A stretch of DNA of 14,078 bases from JBMZCV01 sp049613665 (GTDB taxonomy: Bacteria; Bacteroidota; Bacteroidia; Chitinophagales; UBA2359), in assembly GCA_049613665.1 (NCBI GenBank), contig JBMZCV010000137.1:1-14078 (forward strand). The letters run 5' to 3'. The position numbers were made by a program, and so were the translations under genes. Under the pieces are notes generated by a model. That model was not told the origin of the DNA. It made no database searches and was given only the letters and a program-made list of their open reading frames with translations. Below are positions 7,857 to 13,149 of the stretch, piece by piece (the first letter of the stretch is position 1; each line of letters starts with the position of its first letter).

Positions 7857-8711
7857 TTAATGCAACTTAAACACAATAGGCAAGGTAAAACGCACTTTTA
7901 CCGCCTTTCCACGCTGTTTGCCAGCCTTCCATTTTGGCATTTTTGAGACCACCCGCAAAGCTTCTGCATCGCAGCCAGCACCACCGCCAGCTATTCCTCT
8001 CGCAATTTGTGGCTCGCTGATACTACCATTTTCCATAACGACAAACGTAACAAATACCTTTCCTTCAATACTATTTTCTTGTGCCATTCTTGGATAATTG
8101 AGATTTTTGCTCAAGTATTGATACATTTTTTTTGTACCACCCACAAATTCAGGCATCTCTTCTACTATCGTAAAAATTTCTGGCTCTTCTGGTTCAGCTT
8201 CTTTTATCGGCTCTTCCACAATATCTATTTCCAAATCCCCTTCATCAATATCTTCAAAAATGTCGATAGGAATTTCGATTTCCGTATCTGCTTCCACTTC
8301 TGTATCCAAAATCTCTGGCTCTTCCTCTATTTCTATTTCATCTTCCACAATTTCGAGTTTTGGCGGTGGCAACGGTTTGGGTGGCGGTGGTGGAGTATGT
8401 TTTGTTTGCGGAGGCAAAACTTCCGTAAAATCTTCAAACATGCCATTGTCTATCAAATCTTTTCCTACATCATCGGTAGCTGCATAATTGAAAGCATACA
8501 TTACCCAAAGCATCGAAATAATAAGCCCTATTTGCAAAAAACTAAAACGAAATTTCTCTGTATCGGCTTCTGGATATACTTTTTGGCTTATTGAAATCGC
8601 TGTGTTATGATGTTTTTTTCTTATTTTTTCGGGCGATTGCCAAAGATAAAAGAGTTTTAAAAATATAATTATCAAAGCTGGACTGAGCAAAATTATTAGA
8701 AAATATAGCAT
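7857..8711 (-). CDS. TonB-type energy transducer
   Basis: A 284-residue protein that couples the inner-membrane proton gradient (through ExbB/ExbD) to TonB-dependent outer-membrane transporters. Segments: hydrophobic 2-23, a basic cytoplasmic-type linker 28-55, a second membrane span 58-76, a proline run 99-117 (TPPPPPKPLPPPK), a very acidic Glu/Ile/Asp stretch 118-185 that should span the periplasm, and a TonB C-terminal domain about 195-284 with NYPRMAQ, EGKVFVTFVV and PKWKAGKQRGK. The extra N-terminal membrane span is unusual, since many TonBs have one; it may be real or an over-long start call. No exbB or exbD is adjacent, so the gene relies on partners elsewhere. The linker being acidic rather than Lys/Pro-rich is common in Bacteroidota. 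Confidence 0.9.
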   Translation of the reverse strand: MLYFLIILLSPALIIIFLKLFYLWQSPEKIRKKHHNTAISISQKVYPEADTEKFRFSFLQIGLIISMLWVMYAFNYAATDDVGKDLIDNGMFEDFTEVLPPQTKHTPPPPPKPLPPPKLEIVEDEIEIEEEPEILDTEVEADTEIEIPIDIFEDIDEGDLEIDIVEEPIKEAEPEEPEIFTIVEEMPEFVGGTKKMYQYLSKNLNYPRMAQENSIEGKVFVTFVVMENGSISEPQIARGIAGGGAGCDAEALRVVSKMPKWKAGKQRGKAVKVRFTLPIVFKLH

Positions 8712-9268
8712 GATATTTCTTTTTTTAGTGAAAAAAATGAAATCTGAAAAACGTTTTTTGTTTCCCTTTCTGCTTCAAATTTCCACTAAAAACATTATTT
8801 TTTCAAACCAAAATAAGTAAGTGTAAACGCAAAAATGATAAGTGTAAGCTTTCGATAAGTAAGTGTCTGTTTTTTTATTTAATAAGTTTTATTTTTTTAC
8901 ACTTTTTTTATTGACAATATTTTCTTAGCTAAAACATTGACTTTCAATATTTTATAAAATGATTTTAAATTAATTTATATTGAAAATAAAATCTTTTTCG
9001 CAAAAAAATAAAAATTATGGAACTAAAACGAAAAGCCTTGAGTTTATAAAACCGTACTTCGCAAACGACAATATTTGCGTTTTCAAAATACAACATCATA
9101 AAAAGTTCTTCCACAAATGATTTTTGCCTAAAAGCTTAAAGCCATGAAAAAATTAGAAAAAAAATTATTTGGAAAGGAACTTTTTTAAATCGCTGAAAGT
9201 TATCAATAGCGTACTTCGCAAATAGAAATAGCGAAACACTTTTTTCTGATAATAGAATTAAAATAAAA
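8712..9268. other. Gene-free AT-rich region upstream of tonB
   Basis: This stretch is very A/T-rich. Seen here: a thrice-repeated ATAAGTAAGTGT-type motif (8813-8866), a 13-bp direct repeat CGTACTTCGCAAA near 9053 and 9213, and a hairpin CGCAAA/TTTGCG just after the first of these, followed by TTTT. Very short frames (for example 14 codons at 9144, MKKLEKKLFGKELF) cannot be supported as genes. No RNA gene was recognised. Confidence 0.5.
8813..8866. repeat. Three ATAAGTAAGTGT-like repeats upstream of tonB
   Basis: ATAAGTAAGTGT occurs at 8813-8824 and 8855-8866, with a shortened relative ATAAGTGTAAG at 8838-8848. They lie about 100-155 bp before the TonB start codon (minus strand), so they are placed as possible operator sites. 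The regulator is unknown. Confidence 0.4.
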
Positions 9269-9376
9269 ATGATTTCAAGACAAAAACATACACCACACAT
9301 TGCCGAAATGCTCGGAGGCAGTCAGCCCAAACAAGATAGTTTTGGGCTAGGGAAAAGGCGTGGTTTGCCAACATAA
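9269..9376 (+). CDS. Possible 35-residue small protein
   Basis: A 35-codon frame (MISRQKHTPHIAEMLGGSQ... ending KRRGLPT) preceded by the A-rich leader typical of starts here and followed within 35 bp by a terminator-like hairpin. The composition is protein-like (Gly, Pro, Arg, His, few Lys runs) compared with the surrounding AT-rich DNA. It matches no family I recognise. The same DNA can form hairpins (AGCCCAAA 9324-9331 with TTTGGGCT 9341-9348), so it could instead be a structured RNA. A leader peptide controlling the following hairpins is a third option. Confidence 0.4.
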   Translation: MISRQKHTPHIAEMLGGSQPKQDSFGLGKRRGLPT

Positions 9377-9457
9377 CAATCAAAATACTTCATCAGTATT
9401 GATAATGCAAACCACCTCGTTTTAAACTTACGTTTTTTATGCGAAGGTGGTTTTTTT
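9360..9457 (+). promoter_or_regulatory. Attenuator-like alternative hairpins
   Basis: GTGGTTTGC (9360-9368) is a perfect 9-bp complement of GCAAACCAC (9407-9415). The latter overlaps AAACCACC (9409-9416), which alternatively pairs with GGTGGTTT (9446-9453), extended by CG/CG across a bulge and followed by TTTTTTT. The two pairings are mutually exclusive, as in an anti-terminator/terminator switch. The first strand lies at the end of the 35-codon frame, so its translation could influence folding. The downstream gene would be the 67-aa protein at 9567. Confidence 0.5.
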
Positions 9458-9566
9458 ATGTCTTTTTCAAAAAATATTCTTTTTTATCATTTTTATTATT
9501 CATTGAAAATCAATCTTTAATATAGCATTTTATTTAAAACTTTTACAAATTAAAATACTTCACATT

Positions 9567-9770
9567 ATGTTACATATTCGCTTCAAAGGCCGCTCTTATG
9601 ATTTGCAAGCAGGCCAAATTCGACTAAACATCAATGCCAACGATAGAACTATCTTGGAATGCGTAGCCAACTTTTTGGAAGTAAATATCAGCGAGTTGAA
9701 AGACAGTTATGTGATTGACCGAAGACCAAATGGCAATATCATCGTGCGGCCAGAAGCCGTATATGGTTGA
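9567..9770 (+). CDS. Unknown 67-residue protein next to the tRNA-mimic array
   Basis: I do not recognise this family. The 67-residue sequence is compact and well formed: MLHIRFKGRSYDL (two predicted strands), QIRLNINANDRTILECVANFLEV (a helix), NISELKDSYVIDRRPNGNIIVRPEAVYG (strand-turn-strand). It has no signal peptide or membrane span, so it should be cytosolic. The order strand-strand-helix-strand and the final Gly recall small beta-grasp folds, which is only a speculation. Codon content looks coding and the start context (TTCACATT before ATG) is plausible. It is 43 bp upstream of the first tRNA-like RNA and on the same strand as the array and the Ro60-like gene, which makes a role in the same system possible but unproven. 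Confidence 0.7.
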   Translation: MLHIRFKGRSYDLQAGQIRLNINANDRTILECVANFLEVNISELKDSYVIDRRPNGNIIVRPEAVYG

Positions 9771-9813
9771 AAATAGTGCCTAAAAAACTAAAATAAGGTT
9801 TCAACTTTGGCAA

Positions 9814-9944
9814 AAAACATCGCACCCAAACTTGCGAAGCTTACATACATATTTACTTGGATAGTATTTTTGACTCATAATCAAAAAAAGGTAGGTTCAA
9901 TTCCTATTTGTTGCTTACAGCTTCTCTTACTTGTGCGATGTTTT
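9814..9944 (+). ncRNA. Y-RNA-like tRNA mimic, unit 1 (loop triplet CAT)
   Basis: The ends form a perfect 12-bp stem (9814-9825 with 9933-9944) followed by T residues. An internal loop of about 10 and 7 nt follows, then the inner stem GAAGCT/AGCTTC (9836-9841 with 9919-9924). Inside is a tRNA-like body in normal order: a weak D arm with TTGGATA (9854-9866), an anticodon arm TTTGA/TCAAA with loop CTCATAA (9874-9880, triplet CAT) and a T arm GTAGG-TTCAATT-CCTAT (9891-9907). The acceptor pairing is poor (only ACA/TGT obvious) and no CCA follows, so it should not be charged. CAACTTTG (9802-9809), one mismatch from TAnnTTTG, lies just upstream at the spacing expected for a promoter. This architecture matches bacterial Y RNAs that bind Ro60 proteins. 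Confidence 0.75.
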
Positions 9945-9970
9945 ATACAAAACTAAAAATTAATAATTAA

Positions 9971-10103
9971 AATATCGTTGTGTCCCAACGCTCATAAGCT
10001 TACATACAAGTCTAATGGTTAGACGCAAAATTCGGGTTTTTGAGATTGCAGGTTCAAATCCTGCGTGTGAATCAACAGCTTTGACGACTTACACAACGGT
10101 ATT
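9971..10103 (+). ncRNA. Y-RNA-like tRNA mimic, unit 2 (loop triplet CGG)
   Basis: Terminal stem of 13 bp (9971-9983 with 10091-10103, one G-T pair) followed by a run of T, as in an intrinsic terminator. The inner stem is AAGCT/AGCTT (9996-10000 with 10077-10081), extended by TCA/TGA. The tRNA body is the best formed in the array: acceptor TACATAC/GTGTGAA (10001-10007 with 10065-10071, 6 of 7 paired), D arm GTCT-AATGGTT-AGAC, anticodon arm CAAAA/TTTTG with loop TTCGGGT (triplet CGG), variable AGATT, and T arm GCAGG-TTCAAAT-CCTGC. The acceptor end is continuous with the Y stem instead of ending in CCA. The body resembles a Gln/Glu/Pro-type tRNA, but its identity is uncertain. Confidence 0.78.
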
Positions 10104-10129
10104 TTTTTTCAAAACAACACAACATAAAT

Positions 10130-10202
10130 TGCGGAGTAGAGCAGTGGTTAGCTCGCCAGTCTCATAATCTGGAGGTCGTAGGTTCAAATCCCACTTCCGC
10201 AA
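10130..10202 (+). tRNA. tRNA-Met (CAT), initiator-like, possibly degenerate
   Basis: A complete cloverleaf without the Y-RNA flanks: acceptor TGCGGAG/TTCCGCA, D arm GAGC-AGTGGTTA-GCTC, anticodon loop CTCATAA (10161-10167), variable AGGTC, T loop TTCAAAT, A73, no encoded CCA. Acceptor (TGCGGAG...CCGCAA), D arm with A11-T24 and variable loop resemble bacterial initiator tRNA. However, the anticodon stem CCAGT/TCTGG lacks the three G-C pairs needed for initiation and has a T-T pair, position 1-72 is paired, and the T stem has one A-C mismatch. It may be an elongator tRNA-Met, a decaying initiator copy, or a bare tRNA-like RNA belonging to the array. Confidence 0.7.
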
Positions 10203-10210
10203 CATTTTCA

Positions 10211-10385
10211 AAAAAAGAAAGACTGCACCCTAACATGCAAAGCTTACATACATCGTTTCAGACGCTAGTGTCGTAGGTTCGAGTCCTACTATCTCCACTA
10301 TCAAAAATAAAAAATGGAGATATAGCTCAGTTGGTAGAGCATAGTCATATAGACGCTTTTCAAACTTGTGCAGTTTTTCTTTTTT
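10211..10385 (+). ncRNA. Y-RNA-like tRNA mimic, unit 4, circularly permuted
   Basis: Terminal stem of 18 bp (10211-10228 with 10368-10385, one G-T), the same internal-loop blocks (GCACCCTAAC and CAAACTTGTGC) and inner stem AAAGC/GCTTT (10239-10243 with 10355-10359). The tRNA body is in reversed order. First come the 3' anticodon-stem remnant GCTA (10264-10267), variable GTGTC, T arm GTAGG-TTCGAGT-CCTAC (10273-10289) and acceptor strand TATCTCC (10290-10296). An A-rich linker follows. Then come acceptor strand GGAGATA (10316-10322), TA, D arm GCTC-AGTTGGTA-GAGC, A26, and TAGT (10342-10345). The acceptor stem is 7 perfect pairs closed by the linker, the anticodon stem keeps 4 pairs with exact tRNA numbering, and the anticodon loop opens into the Y stem. 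This is the YrlA-like topology, here with a full acceptor stem. Confidence 0.85.
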
Positions 10386-10400
10386 CAAAAAAAAATATAT

Positions 10401-10536
10401 AAAAAGTTGTCGCACCCCAACCGCAGAAGCTTACATACTAGCTCAATTTGGTAGAGCAATTGATTTTTAATCAATCTGTTATTGGTTCGATTCCAATGTA
10501 CAAAAACAGCTTTTCAAACTTGTGTGACGACTTTTT
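10401..10536 (+). ncRNA. Y-RNA-like tRNA mimic, unit 5 (loop triplet TTT)
   Basis: Terminal stem of 15 bp (10401-10415 with 10522-10536, two wobbles) with a T tail, conserved GCACCCCAAC and CAAACTTGTG blocks, and inner stem GAAGCT/AGCTTT (10426-10431 with 10508-10513). The body is a near-canonical tRNA: D arm GCTC-AATTTGGTA-GAGC, A26, anticodon arm ATTGA/TCAAT with loop TTTTTAA (10464-10470, triplet TTT, Lys type), variable CTGTT, T arm ATTGG-TTCGATT-CCAAT. The acceptor is reduced to TAC/GTA next to the T arm, the outer four pairs being mostly mismatched, and no CCA is present. It is therefore a mimic of a lysine tRNA rather than a functional adaptor. It is closely related to unit 6. Confidence 0.82.
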
Positions 10537-10565
10537 CAAAAAAATATTTTACAAAATACAAAATT

Positions 10566-10702
10566 AAAATGCTATTGCACCCTAACCGCAGAAGCTTACA
10601 TACTAGCTCAATTTGGTAGAGTAATTGCCTTCCTCGCAATGTGTTATCGGTTCGAATCCGATGTACGACAAACAGCTTTTCAAACTTGTGCGATAGCGTT
10701 TT
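10566..10702 (+). ncRNA. Y-RNA-like tRNA mimic, unit 6 (loop triplet TCC)
   Basis: Terminal stem of 15 bp (10566-10580 with 10688-10702, two wobbles) then a T tract; conserved GCACCCTAAC and CAAACTTGTGC blocks; inner stem GAAGCT/AGCTTT (10591-10596 with 10674-10679). Body: D arm GCTC-AATTTGGTA-GAGT, anticodon arm ATTGC/GCAAT with loop CTTCCTC (10629-10635, triplet TCC, glycine type), variable GTGTT, T arm ATCGG-TTCGAAT-CCGAT. The acceptor keeps TAC/GTA plus one further pair. From the inner stem through the D arm it is almost identical to unit 5, while the anticodon, T and terminal stems differ by changes that keep pairing. Position 37 is T instead of a purine, another sign that it is not used in decoding. 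Confidence 0.82.
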
Positions 10703-10903
10703 TTAACTTAAATATCTTGTTTCCTTTTTGAATATTCAAGTTACTATAAATATTCCAAGCTTTTGGTTTTGAAAAAACTAAAAACTAATAATTTAAAATT
10801 AAAAACTATAAATAGTCATGTTAAATTTATATCTCATTTTTTGTAAACGGAAGGTTTTTCCATAAAGCTTTTCATTACAAAATAAAATAATCAAAAGCTT
10901 TCT

Positions 10904-10976
10904 GGGCGTATAGCTCAGTTGGCAGAGCATCTGACTTTTAATCAGAGAGTCGCAGGTTCGAACCCTGCTACGCCCA
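10904..10976 (+). tRNA. tRNA-Lys (TTT)
   Basis: A canonical tRNA: acceptor GGGCGTA/TACGCCC, TA at 8-9, D arm GCTC-AGTTGGCA-GAGC, anticodon arm TCTGA/TCAGA with loop CTTTTAA (10935-10941, anticodon TTT), variable GAGTC, T arm GCAGG-TTCGAAC-CCTGC, discriminator A. All stems are perfectly paired and CCA is not encoded. It carries none of the Y-RNA flanking blocks. It ends the array and precedes a T tract and dispersed repeat copy D. Confidence 0.97.
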
Positions 10977-10980
10977 CTTT

Positions 10981-11060
10981 TTTAAGTGCCAAGCACTACT
11001 TAATATACACTCTAATTTGTGCTAACGTTTTGGAAATAAAGATGTTAGCTTTCACAAATG
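10981..11060 (-). repeat. Dispersed intergenic repeat, copy D (reverse)
   Basis: Read on the minus strand: GAAAGCTAAC, then CGTTAGC completing a hairpin, then TTAAGTAGTGCTTGGCACTT. It is closest to copy A. It occupies most of the gap between tRNA-Lys and the Ro60-like gene, so it lies in that gene's leader or promoter region. Confidence 0.68.
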
Positions 11061-11108
11061 AGCATCTTATTTTTAATGTTTTCCTAAGTGAAAAAAATAG
11101 AAATTGCC

Positions 11109-12722
11109 ATGAAAATATTACGAACACTAATGGAGCAAGCTTTGGGCAATTTATTTGGACTGAAGCAAAAGATTGAAAAACAAACTGAAAGTTTTTCGAG
11201 CGGAAATACATCTAATTTTTTATCAAAACAAGAAAAAGAAAATACAATGATACGTCAAAATTCTACACAAAATGAACGTGACTGGCGTTTAGATATGTTG
11301 AATAGCTTGCTGACAACACCGCATAGAGAATTGAAACAAATAGTTGAACTACATCAAATGATGCTTGAAATTGACCCTATTTTTTATGCTCCTTTAGCAG
11401 TTTGGTACGAAAAAAATGGCGATATTAGAGACCATAAAGAAGTATTTACAGCTTGTTTATTGACAAGCACTTTTCCAGACCATAGAGATGTCGGTTTTGC
11501 GTTGTTACAAAAACTAGCACCTTATCAAGTGTCTCGTGTAGTTGGTATTTTGAAAAAATATTTGGGCAAAGTGCCACGCTCTGCACGAACCGCTGTTAAG
11601 TTTTATTTGGAAAAAAGAGAAGCAAATCCGAAATTTTTCGATAGAGCTGTTTTGCGTAATCGCAAGACTATCAAGGGTTTATACGCTGGTTTGCATATCA
11701 AACCTTCGGCTCGTGCCAATGCGATTTTGTTTAAAAATAAAGCACCAGAAGATAGTTTGGCTTATCAACTAAAGCTGTTGGCGAAAGCTGAATCGCCTTT
11801 GGAACAAGCACAAATTATTGTGACGTATAAAATTCCTTATACGATTGCGGTAGGTGCAGTAAGCAAAATTACGCCTACAATTTTGGTGGCTTTGATTAGC
11901 GTGATGTCGCCGCAAGAAGTGATTAATAACTTGAAATCTTTGAAGGCGAAAGGTGCGATGAATCATGCCGATGTGAAAGCCTTGATTGATGAAAAATTGA
12001 TTGAGGCTCAAAACTCGAAGCGTGTGAGTGCTTTCAAAACGCAAGTGGCCGCAAAAGCTGCAAATGTCGATGCGGAAACTGCCGAGCGTTTGGAAAAAGT
12101 AATGAACAAGCAAGCAAAAGCAAAAGGTTCGATTAGCAAAAATACCGCTTTATTGGTCGATAAATCTAGCTCAATGACGGAAGCTATTGAGTTGGGTAAA
12201 CAAATTGCGGCTACGATTTCTGGCGTGACGACTGCCAATTTGTATGTGTATGCTTTCGACTCGATGCCTTACGAAATCAAGAAGCGAGGAAATGGCGAAT
12301 TGAGCGATTGGACAAAATCGTTTCGTGGTGTTATGGCAAGTGGTTATACGAGTATTGGTGCGGGTTTAGAACCTTTGCGTAAGAAAAAAAGAGTAGTTGA
12401 ACAAATCATTATCGTGACTGATGAAGGCGAAAATACTGCTCCGTTTTTCAACAAAAGCTATGCGGCTTATTGTCGAGAAATGAAAGTTACGCCAGATGTT
12501 TTGATTGTGAGAGTTGGACGATATGCCAGCACGATGCTTGAAAAACAACTGAAAAGTCAAGGCGTTTCGGTAGAAGCACTTGAATTTAAAGGTGATTATT
12601 ATGCTTTGACCAACTTGATTCCATTGTTGAACCGTCCTTCTCGCTTAGATTTGTTGATGGAGATTTTGGAAACGAAATTGCCAAAAAGACCAATAAAAAG
12701 AGTCGTGAAACAAGCGGCTTGA
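11109..12722 (+). CDS. TROVE/Ro60-like RNA-binding protein with vWA domain
   Basis: A 537-residue relative of the Ro60 autoantigen (bacterial Rsr), a ring-shaped RNA chaperone that binds Y RNAs on its outside and misfolded or decaying RNA ends through its central hole. The first 330 or so residues form the helical TROVE repeat region (for example DWRLDMLNSLL, PRSARTAVKFYL, SPLEQAQIIVTYKIPYTI). The C-terminal 190 residues form a von Willebrand A domain with an intact metal site: D351-K-S-S-S355 (LLVDKSSSM), Thr414 (GYTSIGAG) and Asp438 (IVTDEGENT). The C terminus is basic. I chose ATG 11109; GTG 11088 and ATG 11130 or 11248 are alternatives, the last giving a start just before the conserved region. 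It lies directly downstream of five Y-RNA-like genes on the same strand, its evident RNA partners. No rtcB, rtcA or PNPase gene is in the window. Confidence 0.93.
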   Translation: MKILRTLMEQALGNLFGLKQKIEKQTESFSSGNTSNFLSKQEKENTMIRQNSTQNERDWRLDMLNSLLTTPHRELKQIVELHQMMLEIDPIFYAPLAVWYEKNGDIRDHKEVFTACLLTSTFPDHRDVGFALLQKLAPYQVSRVVGILKKYLGKVPRSARTAVKFYLEKREANPKFFDRAVLRNRKTIKGLYAGLHIKPSARANAILFKNKAPEDSLAYQLKLLAKAESPLEQAQIIVTYKIPYTIAVGAVSKITPTILVALISVMSPQEVINNLKSLKAKGAMNHADVKALIDEKLIEAQNSKRVSAFKTQVAAKAANVDAETAERLEKVMNKQAKAKGSISKNTALLVDKSSSMTEAIELGKQIAATISGVTTANLYVYAFDSMPYEIKKRGNGELSDWTKSFRGVMASGYTSIGAGLEPLRKKKRVVEQIIIVTDEGENTAPFFNKSYAAYCREMKVTPDVLIVRVGRYASTMLEKQLKSQGVSVEALEFKGDYYALTNLIPLLNRPSRLDLLMEILETKLPKRPIKRVVKQAA

Positions 12723-12762
12723 TAAAAGACATTTTAAATTTTTGTTTACTGTTTGTGATTTT

Positions 12763-12810
12763 AAGTTCATGTAGATTTATGATTTCCATAGATTCTGCAT
12801 GAACTTTTTT
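12763..12810 (+). terminator. Terminator of the Ro60-like gene
   Basis: AAGTTCATG (12763-12771) pairs with CATGAACTT (12798-12806), and the second arm runs directly into T residues. The loop of 26 nt has some weak inner pairing. It lies 40 bp after the stop codon at 12722, in the right place to end the transcript. Confidence 0.7.
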
Positions 12811-12925
12811 GCGTAAAAAAGACGAGCGTTCTATTTTAGAAATCATACAGCCATTTACCAGTAGTTAATCAAAAAAACAAGGCATTTGCAAAATATTATA
12901 ACTCAAAAAAACGATAACTCTAGCC

Positions 12926-13017
12926 GTTGTTTGGTGTTATCACCAACAACTAAACTTCTCAATTAGCTAGTAATATCATTTTATCACTCATAACTTGTTG
13001 GTAATAACATCAACAAG
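12926..13017. repeat. Pair of related hairpins (GTTG...CAAC)
   Basis: First hairpin: TTGGTG-TTAT-CACCAA (12931-12946), flanked by GTTG and CAAC. Second: CTTGTTG (12994-13000) with CAACAAG (13011-13017), with GGTAATAACATC as its centre. Both follow the pattern GTTG(T)TGGT-TTAT-like-ACC/ATC-AACAA, so they look like two diverged copies of one palindromic unit 68 bp apart. Their role is unknown. Confidence 0.5.
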
Positions 13018-13118
13018 GGCATTATATATTTATGAAATAGATATTTTAAAAAACAATAACAGTTAGTAAAAAATAGTGCTTCTAATTTTGCAAATCATTT
13101 TTTCAAATAAAAAATCGC

Positions 13119-13126
13119 TATCTTTG
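13119..13126 (+). promoter_or_regulatory. Putative -7 promoter element of truA (TATCTTTG)
   Basis: TATCTTTG is an exact match to TAnnTTTG, 24 bp before the truA start, so the transcript leader would be short. No clear -33 motif is visible. Confidence 0.6.
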
Positions 13127-13149
13127 CTTTCAAAATTTGGAGAAAAACA

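Larger units (their letters stand above)
12723..13149. other. Intergenic region between Ro60-like gene and truA
   Basis: These 427 bp contain the terminator at 12763-12810, two similar hairpins (12926-12950 and 12994-13017), and a promoter-like TATCTTTG before truA. No gene was found. Confidence 0.55.

Noticed and set aside
8007..8594. A 195-codon frame opposite tonB
   Set aside because: It is antisense to the clear TonB gene, and its Phe/Trp-rich translation is a shadow of the acidic and proline codons.
9144..9188. 14-codon frame MKKLEKKLFGKELF as a peptide precursor
   Set aside because: It resembles leader peptides only through its Lys/Leu content in AT-rich DNA. There is no core peptide, modification gene or transporter nearby.
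9814..10702. Ordinary tRNA gene cluster or tRNA pseudogene cluster
   Set aside because: The bodies lack good acceptor stems (except units 2 and 4) and CCA, carry long conserved flanks that pair with each other, one is permuted, and stem changes between copies are compensatory. Random decay of tRNAs would not give this.
9814..10702. CRISPR-like array because of regularly recurring AAGCTTACATAC
   Set aside because: The repeated blocks are parts of folded RNA units of 131-175 nt with tRNA arms between them. Repeat length, spacing and absence of cas genes do not fit CRISPR.
10919..11176. An 85-codon frame overlapping tRNA-Lys and the Ro60-like gene start
   Set aside because: It lies across a tRNA and a repeat, and its translation has no protein-like character.
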